Made by a program: the position numbers and the translations under genes. 64,000 nucleotides of DNA from Adhaeribacter rhizoryzae (GTDB lineage Bacteria > Bacteroidota > Bacteroidia > Cytophagales > Hymenobacteraceae), in assembly GCF_008629685.1 (NCBI RefSeq), contig NZ_VWSF01000010.1, forward strand, positions 150,209 through 214,208. Reading direction: 5' to 3'. Below the pieces are notes generated by a model that was not told where the DNA came from, searched no databases, and saw only the letters and a list, made by a program, of their open reading frames with translations. Shown one piece after another: positions 24,048 to 32,973 of this stretch. Numbering within the stretch: position 1 is the first letter of the stretch; every line of letters begins with the position of its first letter.

Positions 24048-26039
24048 TTATTCCCGAATCAGGTTACCAAAGCAGCTAATGTCGGGGGGGCTGCCGGCTA
24101 CGTACACCACATCGCCGCGTTCTAAAGTGGTATCGGCATCTATGTTATGAATTATTTGTCCGTCGCGGTAAATACCAACGATGGTAATATTAAAACGCCG
24201 CCGAATATTTGCTTCCCGCAAAGGCAAATTAATTATGCCATCGTCTCGGGAAAAAATTTTATAACTAGCTACTTCAAAATCGGGCAGGTCAATTTCAAAG
24301 TTTCCGAAGGGGTGATTGCGGTTGGCGCGGGTGCGGAGCATCTGGTAATTACTGGCCCGAATGCTGTTGGTAAACGCTTCTATCTGGTCGCGGGGCATCA
24401 GGTACTTAGCCAATACCCGGGTAAATATTTCGATAGAGGTTTCAAATTCTTCCGGCACCACTTCGTCAGCGCCTAAGCGGTAATTTTCTTCCATTTCCAA
24501 CACAAAAAGGGTACGCACAATTACATGCACTTTATCGGTTAGCTGCCTGACGCTAATTATAATTCGCTTAGTGGCTACGGGATCAGAAACCGCAACTACC
24601 ACCACCCGGGCTTTGTGAATATTTACGTGGTGCAAAATCATACTGTGCACGGCATCGCCGTAAACAATGGGCTCCCCTAATTGCCTTTCCCGTCTCACCG
24701 TAGTAGCATCCAGCTCCACAATGGCGTAAGGTATGCCGGCATACTTGGCCGCTTTAGCTACGTAACGCCCGTTAATGCCAAACCCAATAATTACAACGTG
24801 GTCACTCAGGTGGTGCAGCGGATCGTTATCGCCATCATGGTCAGGCGTATGCTGGTTCAGGTGCGGCCGGGCACCAAGTAACTGGCTTATGCCGGAGGCA
24901 AGTGGCTGGTATTTATTAATAACAAAAGGTGTGAAAGCCATAGTTAACAACGATACCGATAAAAAGTACTGGTAAACTTCCGGACTCAGCAAACCATTAT
25001 TTATACCGGTTTTAGATAAAATAAAAGCAAATTCCCCTACCTGAAAAATAGCTAACCCTACCATAAGCGAAGTTCGCAAAGGGTACTGCAATATTTTGGC
25101 GGCAATGGTAGCCACCGCCGCTTTTACCAACATAATTAATAAGGTTAGCCCCAGAATATACGGTAGATGCTGCATCATAAAAGTGGCATCCAGCAGCATG
25201 CCAATCGACACGAAGAAAAAGCTGCTGAAAATTTCCCGGAACGGAATAATATTGCTGGTAGCCTGGTGGCTATACTCCGATTCCGAAATAATTAGGCCGG
25301 CCATAAAAGCACCCAGCGCCAGAGATAAACCTAACCTGGACGTGAGCCAGGCTACTGCAAAGCAAATAACCACTACGCTTAAAATAAATAATTCCCGGCT
25401 TTTGGTTTGGGCCACTTGGTAAAGCAACCAGGGTACAAGGTATCGGGCACTCAGTAATACAAAAACAATTACAAAAGCGCCTTTAACTAACATAAACAGC
25501 AGCGCCTGGGCAATATTTTGGGAACCACCAGCCATTAGTGGCGTTACCAGCATCATAGGCACAACAATAATGTCCTGAAAAATTAAAATTGCCAGCACAG
25601 TTTTACCGTGCGGGCTATTAATCTCACCTTTATCTTGCAGCAGTTTTAACACAATGGCAGTGCTGCTTAACGAAAACAAAAAACCAATAAATACGGCCTG
25701 CGGCAAAGCCATACCCGCCAGATTCAGCAGCAATGCCACTAAAATAATGGTCAGGAAAACCTGTACGGCGCCGCCCAGAAAAACCGTTCGTTTTATTAAC
25801 GACAGGCTCTTGAGCGAGAACTCCATACCAATAATAAACAGCAGCAGTATTACCCCAATTTCGGCTAAAACTTCAATTTGGTGCGTATCCGGAACAATGC
25901 GAAAACCATGCGGACCCGTTATAACCCCGGTTGCCAGAAAACCCAGAATCGTTGGAAACCGGAACCGCTGAAACAGCATAATTACAACAACCGCCAGTCC
26001 TAATATAATGACTACATCGGTAAGCATGGGAATTTCCAT
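24048..26039 (-). CDS. Kef-type monovalent cation:proton antiporter with RCK domains (CPA2)
   Basis: A 663-residue inner-membrane transporter. About 12 membrane segments occupy residues 1-385 in the CPA2/KefB fold, including 'PTILGFLATGVITGPHGF' and 'LALGAFMAGLIISESEYSHQ'. A TrkA-N (RCK) nucleotide-binding domain at about 415-535 begins 'DHVVIIGFGINGRYVAKAAK', a Rossmann motif. A TrkA-C domain closes the protein at about 580-663. Such proteins exchange K+ or Na+ for H+ and are gated by nucleotides. It is transcribed convergently with the phosphorylase gene and has no operon partner. Confidence 0.93.
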   Translation of the reverse strand: MEIPMLTDVVIILGLAVVVIMLFQRFRFPTILGFLATGVITGPHGFRIVPDTHQIEVLAEIGVILLLFIIGMEFSLKSLSLIKRTVFLGGAVQVFLTIILVALLLNLAGMALPQAVFIGFLFSLSSTAIVLKLLQDKGEINSPHGKTVLAILIFQDIIVVPMMLVTPLMAGGSQNIAQALLFMLVKGAFVIVFVLLSARYLVPWLLYQVAQTKSRELFILSVVVICFAVAWLTSRLGLSLALGAFMAGLIISESEYSHQATSNIIPFREIFSSFFFVSIGMLLDATFMMQHLPYILGLTLLIMLVKAAVATIAAKILQYPLRTSLMVGLAIFQVGEFAFILSKTGINNGLLSPEVYQYFLSVSLLTMAFTPFVINKYQPLASGISQLLGARPHLNQHTPDHDGDNDPLHHLSDHVVIIGFGINGRYVAKAAKYAGIPYAIVELDATTVRRERQLGEPIVYGDAVHSMILHHVNIHKARVVVVAVSDPVATKRIIISVRQLTDKVHVIVRTLFVLEMEENYRLGADEVVPEEFETSIEIFTRVLAKYLMPRDQIEAFTNSIRASNYQMLRTRANRNHPFGNFEIDLPDFEVASYKIFSRDDGIINLPLREANIRRRFNITIVGIYRDGQIIHNIDADTTLERGDVVYVAGSPPDISCFGNLIRE

Positions 26040-26590
26040 TTGCCGGGAATATTTTTATAATTACCTATAAACTAGCACTTAATCAAAAATACTTAAACCA
26101 TTAATTCCTATTCCGGAATTGGTAATATTATACCGGACCCATCAGGAAAGAAAAGATTGTAATTAGTTGAAAAGCGAGAAATATTGCTTGCTGTTTTCTC
26201 CGGAATAACCGAAGTTGGCGGCAGCAATTAACAATGAATAAAATATTGCCAATAATTAATTAAATACCGAAATAACAGTACCAAAACACCTTAAAACTGC
26301 TTGCAGGAATATTTAAATGTATACTTTTTCCCGGTAGCTTATTTCGGTTATACTTAATAAATATTGGCCTAAAAACCCGAAGGTTAAGGGTACAAAAACT
26401 GCTGGTAAAGAAAGCATTAAATTTTATTATTTGTATTTAACGCTGCATTATTTCGATAATTAAAAACAAATAAAATCGCATTAATAAACTAGCCAGCGAT
26501 AAATATATTTACCCGAAGCCGGCAACTTGCAACCAGTTGGCCCGGAAATTACTCTATCTAAAAAATTGTAACTGATAGCCACAATATTTC
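26040..26590. other. AT-rich divergent intergenic region
   Basis: A 551-base gap between the divergent antiporter and nudK genes. No open frame with natural codon use, no clear hairpin and no exact TAnnTTTG promoter element was recognised. It probably holds both promoters. Confidence 0.4.
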
Positions 26591-27172
26591 ATGAACGACA
26601 AAGTAAAAATTAGTAAAACCGAAATTCTTTCGGATAATTGGTATACGCTCCGGAAAGTAACTTTTGATTATTTACAAAAAGATGGTTCGTGGCAAACCCA
26701 GAGTCGCGAAGCTTACGACCGGGGCAATGGTGCCACCATTTTGCTTTACAACAAAGCCCAGAAAACAATAATCTTAACCCGCCAATTCCGGTTACCTACT
26801 TTTGTAAACGGCAACCCCACGGGCATGCTGATAGAAGCTTGTGCGGGTTTGCTGGATAAAAACAACCCGGAGGATTGCATTAAAAAAGAAACCGAAGAAG
26901 AAACCGGTTATAAAATATCGCATGTGCAAAAAATATATGAAGCGTACATGTCGCCGGGTTCGGTAACCGAGATTGTATATTTTTTTGTAGCCGAATATTC
27001 CAAAGAAATGCAGGTAAACAGCGGTGGCGGCTTAGCCGAAGAACAGGAAAATATTGAAGTGCTGGAACTGGATTTTGAAACAGCTTATCACCAAATTTCA
27101 ACCGGCGAGATTAAAGACGGCAAAACCATTATGCTGCTGCAATATGCCAAAATCAATAATTTATTATGCTAA
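26591..27172 (+). CDS. nudK: GDP-mannose pyrophosphatase NudK (Nudix hydrolase)
   Basis: A 193-residue Nudix hydrolase that follows the E. coli NudK layout closely: 'ILSDNWYTLRKVTFDYLQKD', 'REAYDRGNGATILLYN', 'LTRQFRLPTFVNGNPTGMLI', the Nudix box 'GLLDKNNPEDCIKKETEEET' followed by GY, then 'EAYMSPGSVTEIVYFFVAEY' and 'GEIKDGKTIMLLQY'. NudK splits GDP-mannose to GMP and mannose 1-phosphate. The Nudix box has Lys for the usual Arg before its first Glu; the other metal ligands are present. The end overlaps the following DUF4406 gene by 7 bases, indicating a translationally coupled pair. Confidence 0.93.
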   Translation: MNDKVKISKTEILSDNWYTLRKVTFDYLQKDGSWQTQSREAYDRGNGATILLYNKAQKTIILTRQFRLPTFVNGNPTGMLIEACAGLLDKNNPEDCIKKETEEETGYKISHVQKIYEAYMSPGSVTEIVYFFVAEYSKEMQVNSGGGLAEEQENIEVLELDFETAYHQISTGEIKDGKTIMLLQYAKINNLLC

Positions 27173-27531
27173 CCGAAAATAATCCTTTGCTTATTCTGGT
27201 AGCCGGTCCTTACCGTTCCGGCACCAACGATGATCCGATCTTAATTCAGCGGAACGTAGATTTAATGCACGAAACCGCTTTAGCTGTTTACCGGGCCGGT
27301 CATTTGCCGGTTCTGGGCGAGTGGTTTGCCTTGCCGCTCATTCATACGGCTGGTTCTCAAGTAATGGGCGACTCTATCTGGAACGAATTATTTCATCCGG
27401 TTGCCATCCGGTTAATACATAAATGTGATGCTATTTTACGGGTAGGTGGCCCCTCGGGCGGCGCCGACGAAATGGTAAGAATTGGTAAGGAAAAAGGCAA
27501 AAGAATATTATACAACCTCAGCGAGATTTAA
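27166..27531 (+). CDS. DUF4406 (nucleoside 2-deoxyribosyltransferase-like) protein
   Basis: A 121-residue protein. It begins with a strand and glycine turn 'LILVAGPYRSGTNDDP', and ends with 'HKCDAILRVGGPSGGADEMV', 'GKEKGKRILYNL'. This is the DUF4406 form of the nucleoside 2-deoxyribosyltransferase/MTH538-like fold. The family is small, cytoplasmic and not biochemically assigned. Overlap of its start with the end of nudK (7 bases) suggests a joint role in nucleotide or sugar-nucleotide clearance; this link is inferred from gene order. Confidence 0.75.
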   Translation: MLTENNPLLILVAGPYRSGTNDDPILIQRNVDLMHETALAVYRAGHLPVLGEWFALPLIHTAGSQVMGDSIWNELFHPVAIRLIHKCDAILRVGGPSGGADEMVRIGKEKGKRILYNLSEI

Positions 27532-27555
27532 AGTTAGTTCAAGGTACTCACACTT

Positions 27556-27610
27556 GTCATTCAGGAGGAACCTATTTGGTTACTTGTTAAATAGGTTCCT
27601 CCTGAATGAT
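27556..27610. repeat. palindromic repeat, family B, copy 1
   Basis: Perfect 21-bp arms (27557-27577 and 27589-27609) flank a short loop GGTTACTTGTT. The arms begin TCATTCAGGAGGAACC. It shares loop and outer arm with four other copies in the window. Confidence 0.85.
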
Positions 27611-27681
27611 AAGAATGGGCTTCTTAGACCAAAAAAACTGTTTACAAAGAAGTTTTGCGTAACAGCAGTTTGCAATATTTT

Positions 27682-28410
27682 TTAATTAGTTAATTTAGTA
27701 ATAGGTGTCAGCATTACTTTCCGAAATTCAACTTCGGCACCTTCGGCTTGTAGGGCAATTTGTCCCTGGCTTACGGTAGCGTCGTAACCATGATTCACCA
27801 TATCGTTGTTTACCCAAACTTTAACGGCGTTGCCCAGGCAATCGATGGTCATAGAATTCCACTCGCCCAGCGGTTTTTCCGAGCCATCGGTTAAGTTGGG
27901 AATGCGACGCAGCTTGTCGCCGTTAACGCCCCATTTTTCTTTCGGACCGCGGCGTTTTTCCATATCCGGTACTACAATATCTTCCTGAATACACCAAAAA
28001 TCGCCGGCATTCTGGTGCATCATTTGTACTTCTATCGATTTCGGAAACATCTCGTACAAAGCCCGGGGTGTAGAAGCATGCACCAGTGCCCCACAGTTGC
28101 CCGGTTTACCCGCAAAGCGATATTCTATTTCGAGGCGATAATTCTGGTAACTGGCATCGGTAATTAAATGGCCGCCCGGCGTACCCAAACTTACCAACAT
28201 ACCATTGCGCACCAGAAAAGGGCTTTTTACTTCTGGGTTGTTATCCATTCTGGGCACATCGGCATGCCAGCCGGTTAAATCTTTGCCGTTAAAAAGGCTT
28301 TTGGCTTTTGATTTCTGCAATACAGGCAAAGCCGTTGGATTTACACGCGTAGAACCCCAAAACGACAGCAAACCGGCAGTCAGGCAAAACAGAAAAGTAA
28401 GTTTATACAT
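27682..28410 (-). CDS. DUF1080 (3-keto-disaccharide hydrolase-like) secreted protein
   Basis: A 242-residue exported protein with a signal peptide at about residues 1-20. It carries the DUF1080 concanavalin-like domain: 'SLFNGKDLTGWHADVP', 'YRLEIEYRFAGKPGNCGALV', 'SIEVQMMHQNAGDFW', 'GEWNSMTIDCLGNAVKVWVN'. DUF1080 proteins are beta-sandwich enzymes or binders; some members hydrolyse 3-keto-glycosides, and many in Bacteroidota lie in sugar-use regions. No such partner genes are adjacent here, so the substrate is open. Confidence 0.88.
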   Translation of the reverse strand: MYKLTFLFCLTAGLLSFWGSTRVNPTALPVLQKSKAKSLFNGKDLTGWHADVPRMDNNPEVKSPFLVRNGMLVSLGTPGGHLITDASYQNYRLEIEYRFAGKPGNCGALVHASTPRALYEMFPKSIEVQMMHQNAGDFWCIQEDIVVPDMEKRRGPKEKWGVNGDKLRRIPNLTDGSEKPLGEWNSMTIDCLGNAVKVWVNNDMVNHGYDATVSQGQIALQAEGAEVEFRKVMLTPITKLTN

Positions 28411-28499
28411 AAATATTAACCTTGAGTTATTTAATTAAATGAAAGCTGTTTTGAACTTATACTCCTAAATATTAGAAGCAAATCTGTGCTGCTGGCCGC
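28411..28499. other. non-coding gap upstream of the DUF1080 gene
   Basis: Short AT-rich gap between the DUF1080 start and a possible 25-residue peptide gene on the same strand. Nothing specific is recognised. Confidence 0.4.
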
Positions 28500-28577
28500 T
28501 TACTTTTTCTTCTTTATGCGCGAACGCATTACCAATAAAAAAATAAGAATCAGCGCAATAATAATAGCTGGTTTCAT
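28500..28577 (-). CDS. possible 25-residue single-pass membrane peptide
   Basis: ATG at 28577 to TAA at 28500-28502. The peptide is MKPAIIIALILIFLLVMRSR followed by IKKKK: one hydrophobic helix and a strongly basic cytoplasmic tail. This is the standard layout of small bacterial membrane peptides, and the clean ATG and composition are better than chance. No family is recognised, and expression cannot be judged from sequence. Confidence 0.4.
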   Translation of the reverse strand: MKPAIIIALILIFLLVMRSRIKKKK

Positions 28578-28827
28578 CCGAAATAAATTAAAAAGTTAAC
28601 GCACCCACTGGCAGAATTACCAAGGTAAAAGAAATTTACTGCATAAGGTAATAAAATATTACTACACTCCTATTTCAGGCAAAAATAAAGGCAGGTAAAA
28701 AATAAATTTTAATTCCGAACCAACCAATCGGCCACACCATCCGACTTGGTGTTGAGCTCGCCTAACAAATCCCCCGGTTTTAAACTGATTTATCTAAATC
28801 TAAAAAATTCACCTAGCCCTTAAAATT
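28578..28827. other. non-coding gap upstream of the frameshifted lipoprotein
   Basis: AT-rich gap. No gene, strong hairpin or promoter match was recognised. Confidence 0.4.
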
Positions 28828-29697
28828 ATGAAACAGTTATTTCGCAACAGTTTAAGATTACTGTTACCCGTCCTCCTGCTTTTTACTTGGGTTGCAGCGA
28901 CGACGATGATGATAACCCCGGTACTACCGAAGAGATTAAGCTGAAAAACAGCTCTACCTTGGGCCAATACCTGGTAGATAAAGATGGGCGCACCCTATAT
29001 TATTTCTCGAACGATTTTAACGGACAGAATAATTGTGTGGTCAACTGCGAAGCGCTCTGGCCCTACTTTAATGTAGATAATTTAACCGCCGACCAACTGG
29101 GCACTGGCCTGGAACTAACCGATTTTGCCACCATTACGGCCGCCAACGGTAAAAAGCAGCTTACCTATAAAACCTGGCCGCTCTATTATTATGCGCCGGC
29201 CGTAAATGGCGTAAATACCCTGGAAGCGCCCGGACAAACTACCGGAGAGGGTTTTGATGGTATTTGGTTTGTGGCCAAACCCAATTATTCTATTATGCTG
29301 GTAAATGCCCAACTGGTGGGCCACGATGGTAAAACTATAAATCGGATTACACCGAGGCACCGGCAAAACCCTTTACTTTACCGATGGCATGGGTAAAACC
29401 TTATATGGTTTTAAAAACGATAAGTTCAATAAAAACAATTATACCAACCAAAATGCCGCCCACGATGCGGTATGGCCCATTTACGAAACCGACCAGATTG
29501 TGGTACCTTCTACCCTCGATAAAAATAATTTTGGCAGTATTACCTTATTTGGCAAAAAGCAATTAACCTACAAAGGCTGGCCTTTATATTATTTCGATCA
29601 GGATGGCAATACCAGGGGCGCTAACAAAGGCATTAGTTTCCCAAGAGCCGGGGTTTGGCCGGTAGTTAACAAAGATATTGCAGCAGCCCCGCAATAA
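28828..29697 (+). pseudogene. frameshifted lipoprotein with secreted Y-x4-D repeats (COG4315/Lipoprotein_15 type)
   Basis: Reading across frames recovers one protein of about 290 residues: a signal peptide from ATG 28828 (MKQLFRNSLRLLLPVLLLFT), a lipobox and acidic stretch GCSDDDDDNPG, then two Lipoprotein_15-like units. Each unit has a 'GRTLYYFSNDFNG...ALWP' and 'KKQLTYKTWPLYYY' or 'GKKQLTYKGWPLYYF' signature. The frame changes three times. One base seems missing near 28881, one near 29334 (A run) and one near 29354 (G run). The two longest intact parts are 28887-29396 and 29389-29697. Three lesions in one short gene favour real decay over random assembly error. Confidence 0.75.
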
Positions 29698-29775
29698 TTA
29701 GTTAGATTTAAGAAAAGCTAATTTTTAAAATGAAATAATTACTGTGCTTTAAATAAAATAAAAAAATATCTCCAC

Positions 29776-29844
29776 CAACCCGGTCATTCCGAAAGAATCT
29801 TATTGGCTACTTGCTGGTAAGATTCTTTCGGAATGACCGGGTTG
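29776..29844. repeat. palindromic repeat, family B, copy 2
   Basis: Perfect 27-bp arms (29776-29802 and 29818-29844) around the 15-nt loop TTGGCTACTTGCTGG. It is the most exact copy of family B. Confidence 0.9.
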
Positions 29845-29924
29845 TGTAGGGATTCCTTAGAGAATAATAATAAAAAAGCTAAGGCACAATTTCAATTTAG
29901 TAGTGGTATGAGTAAATCAAATAA

Positions 29925-30875
29925 TTAAAACTGAATAAAGGTATGCGGCAGTTCTTTTTGAATCCGGTCTTTTTCGGTGGCCGATATAGGATTGCCGGCC
30001 AGCAACAAAGTTCGTAAACGCTTCAGTTTTTTTAATTTAATTGGCAAGTTAGATATCTGATTGTGGCTTAAATCCAGGAGTTCCAGATTTTCGAGTTTTG
30101 TTAATTCGGCAGGTAATACTTTTAGCTGATTATTCCCCAGCAGCAAGGTTTGCAAAGATTTTGCCTGACCAAGCTGCCGGGGTAAAGCAGTTAGCTGGTT
30201 AAAATCTAAAGCCAACGTTTTTAAATGCGATAGTTTAAAAAGGCTGCCCGGCACCTGACGCAATTGGTTCTGCGATACCGCTAAATCCTTTAAGGCGGCG
30301 CTATGGCCTATTTCGGTTGGTAACATTTCTAAATGATTATAACTTAAATTCAGGGTTTCCAATGCATGCATCTGGGCTATTTGGGGCGCTACCGCTCTTA
30401 TTTTATTGTAATGGAGTTGCAAAACCCGCAACCGGCTTAGTTGTCCGAAACCGCGGGCAAATTCGGTCAATTGGTTGTGGCTAAAGTCGGCTTGTTCCAA
30501 TTGCTGGAGGGTAAAAAATGAAGGTGGTAAATCCCGGATTTCGTTTTCGCTAAAATTTATTTCCCGCAAATACTGTAGCTTACCAATTTCGGGCGCAATG
30601 TCAGCTATTTTGTTTTTCATGGCATTCACAAACTCCAGCTTGGTTAATTGGCAAATATCTGGGGTGAAGCTATAATATTGTTGCTGCCGGATATTCAGGT
30701 GATAAACTTCTTCTTTGTGGGCTAAGGCTTCCTGTACCTGGTAAAAAGTTTTAGTTGGCGTAGACTCTATTGCTTGGGCATTAACAAGGTTTATTATGCC
30801 GCCGGTTAAAATAAAAAGGCAGGCTACTAATTTCTGAATTAAACTAACCGGTATTTTGCGTATAATTATCTGCAT
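29925..30875 (-). CDS. secreted leucine-rich repeat protein
   Basis: A 316-residue protein with a signal peptide at about residues 1-33 (ending VNAQA). From about residue 75 to 300 there are roughly ten leucine-rich repeats with a 23-residue period and the bacterial plant-like pattern 'LxxLxxLxLxxNxLxxLPxx', for example 'LKTLALDFNQLTALPRQLGQ'. Such repeats form a solenoid used in binding. There is no obvious membrane anchor or type IX sorting domain. Its partner is unknown, and it is transcribed alone. Confidence 0.85.
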   Translation of the reverse strand: MQIIIRKIPVSLIQKLVACLFILTGGIINLVNAQAIESTPTKTFYQVQEALAHKEEVYHLNIRQQQYYSFTPDICQLTKLEFVNAMKNKIADIAPEIGKLQYLREINFSENEIRDLPPSFFTLQQLEQADFSHNQLTEFARGFGQLSRLRVLQLHYNKIRAVAPQIAQMHALETLNLSYNHLEMLPTEIGHSAALKDLAVSQNQLRQVPGSLFKLSHLKTLALDFNQLTALPRQLGQAKSLQTLLLGNNQLKVLPAELTKLENLELLDLSHNQISNLPIKLKKLKRLRTLLLAGNPISATEKDRIQKELPHTFIQF

Positions 30876-31026
30876 TATTAATTAATAAAATTCTCTCTTA
30901 GCTGAAGGAATAAATCCATCAATATTTTTTAACCATTTTAAATTATTCAAACAGCCTATTATTATTAGCTGATTACCAAAATTTATAATCCGTTAAAATT
31001 TTTTATTTAATGGATTTATAAAATTC

Positions 31027-31061
31027 AGAAAGGCTACAAAGCCATCGTCTGTAGCCTTTCT
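31027..31061 (-). terminator. intrinsic terminator of the PhoX-like gene
   Basis: Perfect 12-bp stem (31027-31038 with 31050-31061) and 11-nt loop, 16 bases after the PhoX-like stop codon on the minus strand. The following T tract is short and interrupted. Confidence 0.65.
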
Positions 31062-31077
31062 AATTATTTAAGGTATA

Positions 31078-32733
31078 TTAATTTTCGGCTCTGATAATTC
31101 TTGTTGAAATTTCCTGACCCGCTACTTTCAGGCGTACCAGGTAAATAATATCGTTGGCCGTGGTGCCAGGATTAAAGCTAAAAGTATGCTCACCTTTTTT
31201 AAGCAGACCTTGGGCTAAAGTGGCAACTTTTAAACCTTTCATATTGTAAACTTCCAGCACCGCGTCGGCATCTGTGGGCATATTAACTTTTACCTGGCTG
31301 TTGTTTACAAAGGGGTTCGGATAAGCAGTAAGGTTGGCTGATACCTGTGATTTTGGACCTTTACCATTTTTACCTAAAAACTGATTTCTGGCAAAAACAA
31401 TGGTAGTGGCGGTGTTAAATACCACCTCATTACCAGCCGCATCTAGGGTTACAGTTGCATTGGCACTGCTGGCGTTTTGCAGCGAAATAAAACCATATTT
31501 AAAATCGGGCGAGAAAGTAAGGCCGGTAGGTTCAGAACCCGCCGGGGTAGTCATAAATAATTCTACCTTCGGGTTTTCCGGGGTGTGGTCCGGCCGTATT
31601 ACCCAAACATTGTCGTTTCCACCATCTTGTAAGGCCCATAAATTTCCTTCGCCGTCGAAAGTAAGGTTATCGATACCGGTATTCCAGTCTTCTTTTTGCG
31701 TCCCGCCGTTATAGGTAATTTCGTATTCCTGGCGAGTTACCCAGGCTTCAATTTCTGATACGGTAGCGCCATTATCTTTAAAGCGCCAGATATCGCCGGT
31801 ACCTTTGGTAGTAAAATACATTTTGCCATCGGGGCCAAATTCAATGTCTTCAGGGTTACGCCAGTTAGTACCAAGCGACCGGCCAATTACATACGTATTG
31901 TTGCGGTCGGCTTTGGTTGTGTTTGGCACCTGTACCCAGGTACCAGTAGTGGCGGTTTCACTATCACGCTTCAGCACGTAAAGTTTGCCTTCCGATAAAT
32001 TACCTTCTTCATCGGCCACAAATTTGTAGACACCGTTAGAACCGCCGTCCTCGGCTTGATAAATGGTTCTGCGATCCTGACTAATGGCAATATTTTCGTG
32101 GCTCATGCGGCCCATGGCCCACAGTTTATCGGGTTTGCCATCGCCGTCATAATCCATTATTTTACCCGATACCGGGTCAATTTCTACCTGCCAGCCTACA
32201 TCCTCGTAACCGTCGCCATTTAAATCGGCGCGGGTAGTAGTTTCTTCGGAAGTAATAACGGTACCCCAGGGCGTAATACCCCCAGAACAGTTACGGGTAG
32301 TTTGCACCAGCGGTGAAAAATCAACTTTTCGTACGGCATCTACTACCCAATTATTCTGAGCTTCATCCAGATGCAAATCCAGGATAGATACCCCACCCGG
32401 TGTATTTTCGTGGTTGATGGATAAATAGCCTTCTTTGCTGCTGCCATTTTTACCTACAAAGGCAGTAAAATCGTTGCCAATAGGCATTAACGAACCATCG
32501 GGGTAAGTTGTTAAGCGAGATTTGGCCAGCAATTGAAAGCTATGGGTTTCAAAAGGAATTACCGTGGTACTGGTTTGCCCGGTTGGTTGTACCGAAATAA
32601 AACTACCAATTTTGTTTTTTGCAGGTACGCCGGCTTCGGCGTTCTTTTTTGTCTGGGCAACTGCCTGCTGGCTGCAAATAGCACCTGCCGTTACCATCGC
32701 TGTTACAAACAGACCTTCGTAAAATTTGTTCAT
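31078..32733 (-). CDS. PhoX-like (DUF839) secreted phosphatase with type IX sorting domain
   Basis: A 551-residue exported protein. The start is ATG 32733, which gives a normal signal peptide; an in-frame TTG 39 bases upstream is less likely. The DUF839/PhoX-type beta-propeller occupies about 40-440, with 'EGYLSINHENTPGGVS', 'NCSGGITPWGTVITSEE', 'GRMSHENIAISQDRRTIYQA' and 'NPEDIEFGPDGKMYFTTKGT'. A type IX secretion C-terminal domain (about 470-551) begins 'LTAYPNPFVNNSQVKVNM'. PhoX enzymes release phosphate from organic esters using Ca2+ and Fe. The propeller also resembles related non-phosphatase members, so activity is inferred. Its upstream region carries Pho-box-like repeats. Confidence 0.85.
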   Translation of the reverse strand: MNKFYEGLFVTAMVTAGAICSQQAVAQTKKNAEAGVPAKNKIGSFISVQPTGQTSTTVIPFETHSFQLLAKSRLTTYPDGSLMPIGNDFTAFVGKNGSSKEGYLSINHENTPGGVSILDLHLDEAQNNWVVDAVRKVDFSPLVQTTRNCSGGITPWGTVITSEETTTRADLNGDGYEDVGWQVEIDPVSGKIMDYDGDGKPDKLWAMGRMSHENIAISQDRRTIYQAEDGGSNGVYKFVADEEGNLSEGKLYVLKRDSETATTGTWVQVPNTTKADRNNTYVIGRSLGTNWRNPEDIEFGPDGKMYFTTKGTGDIWRFKDNGATVSEIEAWVTRQEYEITYNGGTQKEDWNTGIDNLTFDGEGNLWALQDGGNDNVWVIRPDHTPENPKVELFMTTPAGSEPTGLTFSPDFKYGFISLQNASSANATVTLDAAGNEVVFNTATTIVFARNQFLGKNGKGPKSQVSANLTAYPNPFVNNSQVKVNMPTDADAVLEVYNMKGLKVATLAQGLLKKGEHTFSFNPGTTANDIIYLVRLKVAGQEISTRIIRAEN

Positions 32734-32788
32734 AGTTAATTTGGGTTTTGCATAAAATGATTCAACGCCCAAAACAACTAAGGGTACT

Positions 32789-32907
32789 TTAACCTAAAGT
32801 TAGCCTAATATTATTCTATTGTTATTAAACCAGAATTAGCCTAAAATTAGTTGGTTAAGAAATAACTTCTTTGGCTTATTAACAAAAACTTAACCTATCC
32901 TTAAAAT
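32789..32907. promoter_or_regulatory. Pho-box-like 11-bp direct repeats between the PhoX-like and peroxidase genes
   Basis: Three clusters of 7-bp units spaced 11 bp start-to-start. Cluster 1: TTAACCT (32789), TTAGCCT (32800), TTATTCT (32811), TTATTAA (32822). Cluster 2: TTAGCCT (32836) and TTAGTTG (32847). Cluster 3: TTAACCT (32890) and TTAAAAT (32901). Seven-base repeats with 4-base spacers are the layout of PhoB boxes. The location, in the divergent promoter region of a PhoX-like phosphatase, fits phosphate-starvation control; the regulator itself is not in the window. Confidence 0.6.
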
Positions 32908-32973
32908 TAAGCTAACAACCCGCTACTTTCTTTGTAGAGCATCCTTCTTGTAACAACTTACTCTTTATACCAA

